Below are positions 37,901-46,111 of a DNA stretch of 64,000 bases, piece by piece. The notes under the pieces were generated by a model that made no database searches, had not been told where the DNA came from, and saw only the letters and a list, made by a program, of their open reading frames with translations. Every line of letters starts with the position of its first letter. The first letter of the stretch is position 1. Made by a program: the position numbers and the translations under genes. Source of the stretch: CAIWHR01 sp039931775 (GTDB lineage Bacteria > Pseudomonadota > Gammaproteobacteria > Burkholderiales > Casimicrobiaceae); assembly GCA_039931775.1 (NCBI GenBank), contig JBDTRG010000160.1:9672-73671 (forward strand). The letters run 5' to 3'.

Positions 37901-38537
37901 TCGCCTGCGCGTCGAGCTTCTCCAACTGGCTGCCGAGTTCGATCCGGATGTCTTCGACCCGCGCGAGGTTTTCCCGCGCGTCGGACAGGCGCCCCTCCGT
38001 CTCCTTACGGCGTTCCTTGTATTTGGAAACCCCGGCAGCCTCTTCGAGGAAAACGCGCAATTCCTCCGGCTTGGCCTCGATGACGCGCGAGATCATGCCC
38101 TGCTCGATGATCGCGTACGCACGCGGACCGAGGCCCGTGCCGAGGAAGAGGTCGTGGATGTCGCGGCGGCGCACCGGAATGTTGTTGATGTAGTACGTCG
38201 AATCGCCGTCGCGCGTCAGCACCCGCTTGATCGACAGGTCGGCGTACTGGCCCCACTGGCCGCCGATCCGCCCGGCGCTGTTGTCGAACGCGAGCTCGAC
38301 CGATGCACGGCCGACCGGCTTGCGTTCGCCCGCGCCATTGAAGATGACGTCCTGCATCGACTCGCCACGCAGCGCCGACGCCTTCGATTCGCCGAGCACC
38401 CAGCGAACCGCGTCGATGACGTTGGACTTGCCGCAGCCGTTGGGCCCGACGATGCCGACGAGCTGCCCCGGCGTGCCGATGGCAGTCGGATCAACGAACG
38501 ACTTGAACCCGGCGAGCTTGATCTGGGTGAGGCGCAA
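34998..38537 (-). CDS. smc: Chromosome segregation protein SMC
   Basis: This complete SMC of 1179 residues has a head domain with Walker A GPNGCGKSN (31-39), two long coiled-coil arms, a hinge in the middle (about 520-640), and the C-terminal half of the head with LSGGEKAL and the Walker B-like CLLDEVDAPLDD. SMC dimers with ScpA and ScpB condense and organise the chromosome. No scp genes are next to it. It is the first gene of the smc-zipA-ligA-galU run; a TATAAT hexamer on the minus strand (38647-38642) may be its -10. Confidence 0.96.
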   Translation of the reverse strand: MRLTQIKLAGFKSFVDPTAIGTPGQLVGIVGPNGCGKSNVIDAVRWVLGESKASALRGESMQDVIFNGAGERKPVGRASVELAFDNSAGRIGGQWGQYADLSIKRVLTRDGDSTYYINNIPVRRRDIHDLFLGTGLGPRAYAIIEQGMISRVIEAKPEELRVFLEEAAGVSKYKERRKETEGRLSDARENLARVEDIRIELGSQLEKLDAQAKVATEYRDHETRLKRVQHLLWFSKQQDAANARERHTSAIATLTVALEGVQAEIRAAEAKLEALRADHYAAGDALHGKQGDYYAANAEVTRLEQQLAFARESETRISQQAAQLTEQIGALAGQEAALLEDRAAFERAIEEALEAREKATNEERIAATALPVLERTVAERASGHAALQQQVALAEQAIRVLETKRENLGRVEAQLGERRVRLEGELAGLAAPVTGKIAEVEEQLRQETAELASREAGLNALRDAVQSLQERQRKTSDAAQQAGQMLADIAARAEALKALQAKIGQGKDSTRFLEEKGLASAHRLWQGLDIEPGWEDALEAVLRERLNAVELERLDTALGWQDEASSGATGPPRVAVYEPAVGMPAIAGADAADTLYARVSRVRPEIARLLADWLRGVRCRNDVRTAIRDRQALSIGESFVTPQGHLVNAQSISFFAPDSDLHGVLARQRELSSLEHRIDGAREAALAARNALTSVEVEQDGAQKRYHAESMAFSSQQRRSHDLDLELLQLKQAEEAAEKRRVQVVAELAEVAAEAATERAQGEALARELADAQLKLHDEIAKRDAARHAQNETEVEFARGRERVRLAERAAQEAAFAERSCRERLADLERRRESLTAQAAQQRNLLQQLTSERAAIDWTPVEEALQQQLGARFEAEQALAAARDRLEGLAADLRAADEARLAAQQKQEPARAKIEEMRLKEQAVALAVQQFADQLAEANAELGALPAELKAFGNKSALPGEIERLQNAIAALGAVNLAALDELEIAKERKDYLDAQAADLNEAMATLDNAIRQIDRESRQLLQQTFDTVNDNFAKLFPVLFGGGKAELVLTGEEILDSGVQVVAQPPGKRNASIHLLSGGEKALTAISLVFALFQLNPAPFCLLDEVDAPLDDPNTDRFCRMVQDMARVTQFLFISHNKITMEMANQLVGITMPEPGISRVVAVDIAEALELAATGAAL

Positions 38538-38642
38538 TGGAGCCTGGGGAAGTGATCTGCGGGATCGGCGGCACGCCGCCTGCCGGATTCCGGCGGGACT
38601 ACAAGGCCCGTGGGTCGCTCCGGATGCCGCAAAAAACCGAAA

Positions 38643-39728
38643 TTATAGCCGAACCTGACGATCGGTCCCTCCGATCGCAACCGCCGGACACGCGACGTTG
38701 GCGGTCGGAAGGCGCTCCTCGTCGACGGCGTGGCACGCCACCCAGCCGCCGCCGGCAAACTCCTTGAGCACCGGGGTTTCCGCTCGACACCGATCGTCCG
38801 CGAATGGGCATCGCGGATGGAACGCGCATCCGGACGGCGGGTCCAGCGGATTGGGAACTTCGCCGGCGACCGCCGTGCGCGCCTTTCCCGTCATCGACAG
38901 GTCGGGAACCGCCGCCAGCAGCATGCGCGTGTACGGGTGCTGCGGCGAGGCGAAGAGCCGCCTCGTCGGCGCGAGTTCAACGATACGACCGAGGTACATG
39001 ACCCCGACGCGGTCGGCGATGTGATGGACCACCGCGAGGTTGTGCGAAATGAACAGGTACGTGAGCCCCAGCCGGCGCTGGAGGTCGCGCATCAGGTTCA
39101 GCACCTGCGCCTGCACCGAAACGTCGAGCGCGGAGGTCGGCTCGTCGCAGACCAGGAACCGGGGCTCACTGGACAGTGCGCGCGCGATTGAGACGCGTTG
39201 CCGCTGTCCCCCCGAGAATTGATGCGGATACTTCGCGCCGTCGGCGGCGCCCAGTCCGACCTGCGCGAGCAGTTGCGCGACCCGCGCATCGACCTCGGCG
39301 CTGGCAATCCCCGGCACGTTCGCGCGGATAGGCTCTGCGACGACGTCGGCGACCCGCCAGCGAGGATTGAGGCTCGCATAGGGATCCTGAAAGATCATCT
39401 GCATGCCGCGGCGCGCGGCTCGGCGGGCGGCGCCGCCGCCGGTCCCCGCACCGGCCAACACCACGCCGTCGAACTCGATCCTCCCGCGCGTCGGTTCGTA
39501 CAACCCGACGATAAGACGCGCCACCGTCGACTTGCCGCACCCCGATTCGCCGACGAGCCCGACCGTTTCGCCCCGCACGATCGACAGCGTGACGCCGTCG
39601 ACCGCCTTCAGGTGCATCCGCGGCCTGCGCTCGAGCACACGATCGAGCCAGGGCGGGGACACGTCGAACGTCCGCGCAACATCGGTCAGCGTGAGCAGTG
39701 GCTCCGCCAAGCGTTCAGCCTCGGGCAA
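38643..39728 (-). CDS. Peptide ABC transporter ATP-binding protein (DppF/OppF type), minus arm
   Basis: This 361-residue ATPase has Walker A GESGCGKST (60-68), signature FSGGQRQR and Walker B FLVCDEPTSALD. The C-terminal oligopeptide/dipeptide domain has the Cys-rich FHPRCPFADDRC segment that binds an iron-sulfur cluster in relatives. It is the last gene of the minus-strand system. The start overlaps the DppD-like gene (14 bases). No binding protein occurs in this arm. Confidence 0.92.
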   Translation of the reverse strand: MPEAERLAEPLLTLTDVARTFDVSPPWLDRVLERRPRMHLKAVDGVTLSIVRGETVGLVGESGCGKSTVARLIVGLYEPTRGRIEFDGVVLAGAGTGGGAARRAARRGMQMIFQDPYASLNPRWRVADVVAEPIRANVPGIASAEVDARVAQLLAQVGLGAADGAKYPHQFSGGQRQRVSIARALSSEPRFLVCDEPTSALDVSVQAQVLNLMRDLQRRLGLTYLFISHNLAVVHHIADRVGVMYLGRIVELAPTRRLFASPQHPYTRMLLAAVPDLSMTGKARTAVAGEVPNPLDPPSGCAFHPRCPFADDRCRAETPVLKEFAGGGWVACHAVDEERLPTANVACPAVAIGGTDRQVRL

Positions 39729-40680
39729 GCCAGCACGCGGCGCGGGTTGCGCCCACTTGCAGCAGTTCCGGGCGATCGTGCCGGCAGCGCTCGATCGCGC
39801 GCGGGCATCGCGGGTGATACGCGCAGCCCACGGGAACCGCGTTGAGACGCGGCATCGCGCCGTCGATCTGCGTGAGGCGATCGCGCTCCTCGACGATCGA
39901 CGGGATCGAACCCATCAGCCCCACCGTATAGGGGTGCGCGCAGCGGTGAATCACGTCGGCGACCGGGCCGATTTCGACAATGCGCCCCGCGTACATCACC
40001 GCGACGCGGTCGGCGGTCTCCGCGATGACCCCCATGTCGTGCGTGACCAGCATCACGGCGGTGCCGTGGTCGCGGCACAGGCGCTTGATAAGCTGGATGA
40101 TCTGCGCCTGGATCGACACGTCGAGCGCAGTCGTCGGCTCGTCGGCGATGATGAGCTTGGGGCTTGCCGCGATCGCGAGAGCGATGACGACCCGCTGTCG
40201 CATGCCGCCCGAGAATTGGTGCGGGTAGTGGTCGATCCGGCGCGCCGCGGCGGAAATGCCGACTTCCTCGAGCAGCGCGATCGCCCGCGCCCTCGCGGCC
40301 GACGGCCCGAGGTCGAGATGCGTCTCTATCGTCTCGACCAGCTGACGTCCCACCGTGTACAACGGATTGAGGGAGGTCAGCGGGTCCTGGAAGACCGCGC
40401 CGATCTCCCGCCCGCGGATCTTGCGCATCGCATCGTACGGCAGGTTGTCGATGCGTCGGCCGGCGAGCCATACTTCGCCGCCGGCGATGCGGCCGGGTGG
40501 ATCGATGAGTCCGATGACCGCCGCGCCGGTCAGTGACTTTCCTGCGCCGGACTCGCCGACCACGCCCAGAACCTCGCCGGGGGCGATGTCGAACGAGATG
40601 TCGTGCACGGCGGTCAGCGTGCCGTGGCGCGTCGGAAATTCGACGCACAGATTCGAGACGCAGAGGAGCGGCGCGTTCAA
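39715..40680 (-). CDS. Peptide ABC transporter ATP-binding protein (DppD/OppD type), minus arm
   Basis: This 321-residue ATPase has Walker A GESGAGKSL (42-50), signature FSGGMRQR and Walker B LIIADEPTTALD. The C-terminal region has YHPRCPRAIERC. It pairs with the DppF-like gene whose start it overlaps. The start overlaps the upstream permease stop (ATGA), so the arm is translated as a coupled block. Confidence 0.92.
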   Translation of the reverse strand: MNAPLLCVSNLCVEFPTRHGTLTAVHDISFDIAPGEVLGVVGESGAGKSLTGAAVIGLIDPPGRIAGGEVWLAGRRIDNLPYDAMRKIRGREIGAVFQDPLTSLNPLYTVGRQLVETIETHLDLGPSAARARAIALLEEVGISAAARRIDHYPHQFSGGMRQRVVIALAIAASPKLIIADEPTTALDVSIQAQIIQLIKRLCRDHGTAVMLVTHDMGVIAETADRVAVMYAGRIVEIGPVADVIHRCAHPYTVGLMGSIPSIVEERDRLTQIDGAMPRLNAVPVGCAYHPRCPRAIERCRHDRPELLQVGATRAACWLARG

Positions 40681-41636
40681 CGCAGCTTCGGATTGAGCGC
40701 GTCACGCAGCCAATCGCCGAGCAGGTTGATCGCGAGCACCATGATCACCAGCGCGGCGCCGGGGAAAATCGTTATCCACCACTCGCCGGAGAACAGGAAG
40801 TCGTTGCCTACGCGGATCAGCGTGCCGAGCGACGGCTCGGTCGGCGGCACGCCGACGCCGAGAAACGACAGCGTCGCTTCCGTAATCACGGCGGTGGCGA
40901 TGTTGATCGTCGCCAGCACGAGAACCGGGCCGAGGACATTCGGAAGCAGGTGGCGCCGCATGATGCCGAAGGGCGAGATACCGATGACGCGCGCCGCCTG
41001 GACGTACTCCTTGTTCTTTTCGACCATCGTCCCGCCGCGGACCGTGCGCGCGTACTGCACCCAGTTTGCCGCGCCGATCGCTAAGATCAGCACGAACAAC
41101 GCGACGGTTGCATGGGCGTCTCGCGGCAGCACCGCGCGCGCGACGCCGTCGATCAGCAAGGCGATCAGGATCGCCGGAAACGAGAGCTGGACGTCGGCAA
41201 TGCGCATGATCAGCGCATCCGTCCTGCCACCGACGTAACCGGCGACGAGGCCGAGCGATACGCCGACGACGATCGCCAGCGCCACCGAAGCGAGCCCTAC
41301 CAGCAGCGAGATGCGTGCGCCGAACATGATCGCCGACAACACGTCCCGACCCTGATCGTCGGTGCCGAAAGGATAGCCCGGCTTCGCACCGGGCAGCCAG
41401 GCCGGAGGCGACAGCGCGTCGGAAAGGTTCAACGTCTTGAGATCGAACGGATTGTGGGGGGCGATCCACGGCGCGAACAGAGCGGCGCCGAGACAGATCG
41501 CCAGGACGATCGCAGAGGCGATGGCGACCGGTGATCGGCGAAAGCTCCACCCGAGGTCGCTCGACCACGCCGTGGTGACACGCGCGCGAAGGCCCGGTCG
41601 CCGCAGCGCCGGCTCGCCGGTGACGCGAGCGTTCAT
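40677..41636 (-). CDS. Peptide ABC transporter permease (DppC/OppC type), minus arm
   Basis: This 319-residue permease has a cytoplasmic N-terminal part (1-35), a first membrane helix (about 36-58), a typical periplasmic FGTDDQGRDVLSAIMFGAR region, and an EAA-type loop EYVQAARVIGISPFGIMRRHLLPN. Start ATG 41636 overlaps the stop of the DUF2817 gene (ATGA). It forms a channel with the DppB-like permease at 43951-44931, from which it is separated by the two hydrolase genes. Confidence 0.92.
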   Translation of the reverse strand: MNARVTGEPALRRPGLRARVTTAWSSDLGWSFRRSPVAIASAIVLAICLGAALFAPWIAPHNPFDLKTLNLSDALSPPAWLPGAKPGYPFGTDDQGRDVLSAIMFGARISLLVGLASVALAIVVGVSLGLVAGYVGGRTDALIMRIADVQLSFPAILIALLIDGVARAVLPRDAHATVALFVLILAIGAANWVQYARTVRGGTMVEKNKEYVQAARVIGISPFGIMRRHLLPNVLGPVLVLATINIATAVITEATLSFLGVGVPPTEPSLGTLIRVGNDFLFSGEWWITIFPGAALVIMVLAINLLGDWLRDALNPKLR

Positions 41637-42751
41637 GCTTTGGCGAGGCATGCAAGCGCGCGCGACGTCGCGTCCCGCGCCTGCGCGACGACCGCGATCT
41701 TCCAGTCGTCGGCATCGATGTAGAACGCGTCGCGCATCCCTTGCCGGATCGACGCGCGCAACGCCGGCGGGGCTTCCGGATGAAGATGCAACCAGTGATC
41801 GGCACGCAGCGCCAGCAGCATGGCGGGCAGCGGCAGCGTTCCGTACTCGAGGCCGATCCCCGTGTACTCGACGCCCGCACACTCTTCGTACGCCGAATTG
41901 AACATGAGACCTGTCAGTTCGGCGGATGACGACGATGCGTCGTAGATCGACGTGACCTCTGCACCCCACCATGCGCGCGTGCGAGCCAGATCCGCTGCAT
42001 CGTTGCGCCCGGCGAAGATCTTCTCACCCAAGCCACGCGGACCGAGTCCGGTGTGGATGTCGATCCACCCGAAACGCCTGCGGCCAGCCGCATGGCGGCG
42101 GAGCACGGCGCGCATGGTCCGATTGCTCCAGGTCGCCCGCGTGCCGCCGTAGAACAGGCCGTCCGGATACGCGTATTGACCGCCGGTCACCGCGGTCTGG
42201 TAGGTCCGTGCGCCGTGCGCCGCGATGTACGCCAGACTCTTCGCCTCGTGCTCGGCCGACGGCGGCCAGTGCGGCGGCAGCAACAGGTCGTGAATGTCGG
42301 CGTAGCCCGCGTTGACGGGTGGCGGAACCGAGAAATCGCGGAAGTTGCGGTTCAGGTCGACGTTGTCCTCGTTGACCCGTCGCCCGAACGAGAAACCGTG
42401 GGGATTCACGGCATGCACCCACACGACAGCAACGCCCGAATCGACGGCCGTGCGGGAAACGCCCGCGTCGTGCATCAGCGCGATCTGCACCCCGGAACCG
42501 CAGTACCCTTCGATGCCGTGGGTCGCCGACGTCAACACGAGCACGCCCTGGGCGGTCGGCGATCCGGCGAGAGCGACGTCGATCGCGAGCGGCTCGCCGT
42601 CGACGCCGGTGCGATCCGGCATCAGATGCGTTTCAACAGCATGCCCGGCGGCCCGCGCGGCGGCGACGAACTTCGCGCGCGCCTCGGCGTAGCTACGGGA
42701 AAAGTGCGGGAGCGGATCCAACGGGGATCGTCGTAACGCGGGAAATGGCAA
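41633..42751 (-). CDS. DUF2817 metallopeptidase-like protein
   Basis: This 372-residue protein resembles zinc carboxypeptidases of the M14 group. It has His78 and Glu81 in THGIEGYCGSG, the DLNRNF element (132-137) and His233 in WIDIHTGLG, so the metal site is intact. No signal peptide is visible, so it is probably cytoplasmic and could trim imported peptides. It lies between an M20 hydrolase (3-base gap) and the DppC-like permease (ATGA overlap). The activity is inferred only. Confidence 0.82.
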   Translation of the reverse strand: MPFPALRRSPLDPLPHFSRSYAEARAKFVAAARAAGHAVETHLMPDRTGVDGEPLAIDVALAGSPTAQGVLVLTSATHGIEGYCGSGVQIALMHDAGVSRTAVDSGVAVVWVHAVNPHGFSFGRRVNEDNVDLNRNFRDFSVPPPVNAGYADIHDLLLPPHWPPSAEHEAKSLAYIAAHGARTYQTAVTGGQYAYPDGLFYGGTRATWSNRTMRAVLRRHAAGRRRFGWIDIHTGLGPRGLGEKIFAGRNDAADLARTRAWWGAEVTSIYDASSSSAELTGLMFNSAYEECAGVEYTGIGLEYGTLPLPAMLLALRADHWLHLHPEAPPALRASIRQGMRDAFYIDADDWKIAVVAQARDATSRALACLAKA

Positions 42752-42754
42752 ACG

Positions 42755-43942
42755 TCACTTCGCGATCGGCATCGCGGTTTCCGCGATGGCCGCGAGGTAG
42801 CCGGCGCCGAGCGGGATCACTTCGTCATTGAAATCGTAGGTGCTGTTGTGCAGGAAGCAGCCGCCTTCCGCGCCGCCCTGCCCCAGCCGCGCCATCGCGC
42901 CGGGCTTCGCCTGCAACATGAACGAGAAATCCTCCGCGCCCATCGACGGGTCGAGATTGCGCACCACGTTGTCGCGGCCTACCAGAGCCTCGGCGACATC
43001 GATCGCGAGTTCGGCCTCGCGCGGATGGTTGACGGTCGCCGGATAGACTCGCTCGTACTTGAGCGTCGCTTTCGCGCCGAACGCGGCCGCGATCGTCGGC
43101 ACGAGTTCGCCGAGCCGACGCTCGATCATGTCCTGCGTCGCCGGACGGAACGTGCGAACGGTGCCGACGAGTTTCGCATGTGAAGGGATCACGCTCATCG
43201 CGCCCGGATTGCCGGCCTGCATCGCGCAGAGGCTCACCACCGCCGTATCGATCGGACTCACGTTGCGCGAGACGATCGACTGCACGGCCGTGATCATGTG
43301 GGCGGCAACCAGCACCGGATCGATCGCCGCATGCGGATGCGCGCCGTGACCGCCCTTGCCGTCGATCGTGATCTCGATACGGTCCGCCGCCGCCATTGCC
43401 GGCCCCGGCGTGATGCCGATGCGCCCGGGCGGCAACCCGGGCCAGTTGTGCAGCGCATAGACCTGCTCCGCGGGGAAGCGTTCGAAGAGCCCATCCTCGA
43501 TCATCGCCTTGGCGCCAGCGTAGCCCTCCTCGCCCGGCTGAAAGATCAGGAAGGCGGTCCCGTCGAAATTGCGGGTCTCCGCGAGGTACCGCGCCGCGGC
43601 GAGCAACATCGTCGTGTGGCCATCGTGGCCGCAGCCGTGCATCCGGCCGTCGTAGCGCGACTTGTGCGCGAACTCGTTTTCCTCCTGCATTGGCAGCGCG
43701 TCCATGTCGGCGCGCAAGCCGACGGCACGCCCACGGGTGTCAGCGCGCCCACGGATCACAGCGACGATGCCGGTCTGTCCGATCCCCGTGTGATGTTCGA
43801 TCCCGAGCGCCGCGAGCCGGCCGGCGACGATCGTCGCGGTCCGATGCTCCTCGAAGCCCAATTCGGGATGCATGTGCAGGTCGCGTCGCAGCTCCGTGAA
43901 TTCGGCTTGCCAACGGCGGATGTGCGAAACGGGATTCGACAT
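42755..43942 (-). CDS. M20 family amidohydrolase/peptidase (hippurate-hydrolase-like)
   Basis: This 395-residue enzyme has Cys104 and His106 in MHGCGHDGHT, Glu138/Glu139 in FQPGEEG, and HNWPGLPPG in the dimerisation region. These match M20D amidohydrolases, which remove N-acyl groups from amino acids or cleave dipeptides. ATG 43942 starts 8 bases after the DppB-like permease. It lies inside a peptide-import operon, so it could cleave the imported substrate in the cytoplasm. Confidence 0.9.
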   Translation of the reverse strand: MSNPVSHIRRWQAEFTELRRDLHMHPELGFEEHRTATIVAGRLAALGIEHHTGIGQTGIVAVIRGRADTRGRAVGLRADMDALPMQEENEFAHKSRYDGRMHGCGHDGHTTMLLAAARYLAETRNFDGTAFLIFQPGEEGYAGAKAMIEDGLFERFPAEQVYALHNWPGLPPGRIGITPGPAMAAADRIEITIDGKGGHGAHPHAAIDPVLVAAHMITAVQSIVSRNVSPIDTAVVSLCAMQAGNPGAMSVIPSHAKLVGTVRTFRPATQDMIERRLGELVPTIAAAFGAKATLKYERVYPATVNHPREAELAIDVAEALVGRDNVVRNLDPSMGAEDFSFMLQAKPGAMARLGQGGAEGGCFLHNSTYDFNDEVIPLGAGYLAAIAETAMPIAK

Positions 43943-43950
43943 GAGCGCCT

Positions 43951-44931
43951 TCAGGTCGTGGCGACGCGCTCGACGCGCAATCGCGGATCGACCGCGTAGT
44001 AGAGAAGGTCGACGATCAGGTTCAGCAGCACGAAAACGAGCGCGATGAAGCAGAGGTACGCCGCCATCACGGGGATATCCGCGAAGTTCACGGCCTGAAT
44101 GAACAGCAGGCCCATTCCGGGCCATTGGAACACGGTTTCGGTGATGATCGCGAACGCGATGATCGCGCCGAGTTGCAATCCCGTGATCGTGATCACCGGG
44201 ACCAGCGTGTTCTTGAGCGCATGGCCGAAGTGGATCGCGCGATCGGTCAACCCGCGGGCGCGCGCGAACTTGATGTAATCGGTGCGCAGCACTTCGAGCA
44301 TTTCCGAACGAACGAGCCGCATGATCAGCGTCAGCTGGAAGAGCGACAACGTGATCGCCGGCAGGATCAGCGCCTTCAATCCGCTTTTCGTCAGGAGCCC
44401 CGTCGACCACCAGCCGAGGGCGACCGTTTCGCCGCGTCCGAACGAGGGCAGCCAGCCGAGCATCACCGCGAAAACCAGGATGAGCAGTATGCCGATCAGG
44501 AAGGTCGGCAGGCTGACGCCAACGAGCGATGCGGCGAGCAGGACGTGCGCGAGCCACGTGTCTCGCTTCAGCGCGGTATAGACGCCCAGCGGAATGCCGA
44601 CGACGATCGCGATCAGCGCCGCGGCCATCGACAATTCGATCGTCGCGGGCAGTCGTTCCTTCAGCAGCGTCGAGACCGATCGGCCCTGGCGCAACGAAAT
44701 GCCGAATTCACCTTGCGCTGCGTTGCCGACAAATCGAAGGAACTGCACATGGGTAGGACGATCGAGGCCGAGTTCAGCACGAAGGCGGGCGCGATCGTCG
44801 AGTGTTGCGTCCTGCCCGACCATGAAGCTGATCGGATCGCCGGTGAAATTGAACAAACCGAACGCAATGAGCGCGACGACCGCCATCACGGCGAACGACT
44901 GGAGGACGCGGCGGAGGACGAAAGCGAGCAA
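43951..44931 (-). CDS. Peptide ABC transporter permease (DppB/OppB type), minus arm
   Basis: This 326-residue permease has a first helix at about 9-30, the FGISLRQGRSVSTLLKERLPAT periplasmic stretch, and an EAA-type loop YIKFARARGLTDRAIHFGHALKN. The likely start is TTG at 44931 because MLAFVLRRVLQ is the normal N-terminus of DppB and no ATG or GTG is open upstream. It is the first gene of the minus arm. The divergent partner DppB is at 45091. Confidence 0.9.
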   Translation of the reverse strand: MLAFVLRRVLQSFAVMAVVALIAFGLFNFTGDPISFMVGQDATLDDRARLRAELGLDRPTHVQFLRFVGNAAQGEFGISLRQGRSVSTLLKERLPATIELSMAAALIAIVVGIPLGVYTALKRDTWLAHVLLAASLVGVSLPTFLIGILLILVFAVMLGWLPSFGRGETVALGWWSTGLLTKSGLKALILPAITLSLFQLTLIMRLVRSEMLEVLRTDYIKFARARGLTDRAIHFGHALKNTLVPVITITGLQLGAIIAFAIITETVFQWPGMGLLFIQAVNFADIPVMAAYLCFIALVFVLLNLIVDLLYYAVDPRLRVERVATT

Positions 44932-44999
44932 GCGAGCCCGGAAGCCTTGTGCGGCGCCCGATTTCGCCCGCGGGTAGCCGGCGCGCCGAGCGCCACCCG

Positions 45000-45028
45000 A
45001 TGATGCCCAAAGCCCTCGGGACCGTCAA
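45000..45028 (-). promoter_or_regulatory. Candidate promoter for the minus-strand peptide transporter arm
   Basis: On the minus strand TTGACG (45028-45023) and CATCAT (45005-45000) are 17 bases apart, giving a start near 44993 and a 60-base leader to the TTG of the DppB-like gene. The -10 is weak (4 of 6 consensus bases). Confidence 0.3.
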
Positions 45029-45055
45029 TGCGTGGGCGGCGCACAAGCCGAATTG

Positions 45056-45064
45056 TGGTTCAAT
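45056..45064 (+). promoter_or_regulatory. Candidate extended -10 promoter for the plus-strand peptide transporter arm
   Basis: TGG followed by TTCAAT (45056-45064) forms an extended -10 element with no clear -35. It would start transcription near 45071, about 20 bases before the ATG at 45091. It lies within 40 bases of the opposing candidate promoter, so the two arms may share control. Confidence 0.3.
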
Positions 45065-45090
45065 GGGCGCTTCGCACGCCGCTCCCGGCA

Positions 45091-46101
45091 ATGCTCCGTT
45101 TCCTCCTTACCCGGATCAGCCTCATCATCCCGACGTTCATCGGGATGACGATGCTTGCGTTCTTCCTGATCCGAATTGTGCCGGGCGACCCGATCGAGAC
45201 GATGGCCGGAGAACGCGGCATCGATGCGACGCGCCATGCGGCGCTCCTCAAGGAGTACGGACTCGACCGGCCCGTGCTCGTCCAATACGGCATCTACATC
45301 GGCCGCGTGCTGCACGGCGACCTGGGTAAGTCGATGATCACCCAGGAACCGGTGCTGAGCGAGTTCGGCGCGCTCTTTCCGGCGACGATCGAACTCGCCT
45401 CGTGCGCGATCCTGTTCGCACTGATGCTCGGCATCCCCGCCGGGATGCTGGCGGCCGTGCGCCGCAATTCCGTGTTCGATCACGGCGTGATGGGCGTCTC
45501 GTTGACCGGGTACTCGATGCCGATCTTCTGGTGGGGTTTGTTGCTGATCCTGCTCTTTTCCGTGCAGCTCGGGTGGACACCGGTATCGGGCCGCATCGCG
45601 GTGCTGTACGACGTCCCGACGGTGACCGGATTCCTGACGATCGACTCCCTGCTGTCCGGCGAGAAAGGCGCGTTCCAATCGGCGGTGTCGCACCTGATCC
45701 TGCCCACGATCGTCCTCGGAACGAATCCGCTCGCGATTATCGCGCGGATGACACGCTCCGCGATGCTGGAGGTGCTGGGCGAGGACTACATCCGCACCGC
45801 GCGCGCCAAGGGCCTGTCGAACCTGCGGGTCATCGCGCTGCACGCGTTTCGCAATGCCCTCATCCCGGTCATCACCGTCATCGGCCTGCAGGTCGGCGTC
45901 CTGTTCACCGGCGCCATCCTGACCGAGACGATCTTTTCGTGGCCGGGCGTGGGCAAATGGCTGATCGAGGCGATCAACCGCCGCGATTACCCGGTCCTGC
46001 AGGGCGGACTGCTGCTGCTGGGCGGCATCGTGATGCTCGTCAACCTGCTGGTCGACGTCATGTACGGCATCATCAATCCGCGGATAAGGCGGACGACATG
46101 A
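45091..46101 (+). CDS. dppB: Peptide ABC transporter permease (DppB/OppB type), plus arm
   Basis: This 336-residue permease has MLRFLLTRISLIIPTFIGM at the N-terminus, a DLGKSMITQEPVLSEFGALFP periplasmic stretch, and EAA-type EDYIRTARAKGLSNLRVIALH. ATG 45091 is chosen over a GTG-type frame 63 bases upstream because the conserved start begins there. It forms the complete plus-strand Dpp system with the genes that follow. Confidence 0.93.
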   Translation: MLRFLLTRISLIIPTFIGMTMLAFFLIRIVPGDPIETMAGERGIDATRHAALLKEYGLDRPVLVQYGIYIGRVLHGDLGKSMITQEPVLSEFGALFPATIELASCAILFALMLGIPAGMLAAVRRNSVFDHGVMGVSLTGYSMPIFWWGLLLILLFSVQLGWTPVSGRIAVLYDVPTVTGFLTIDSLLSGEKGAFQSAVSHLILPTIVLGTNPLAIIARMTRSAMLEVLGEDYIRTARAKGLSNLRVIALHAFRNALIPVITVIGLQVGVLFTGAILTETIFSWPGVGKWLIEAINRRDYPVLQGGLLLLGGIVMLVNLLVDVMYGIINPRIRRTT

Positions 46102-46111
46102 GAGCCAACGC

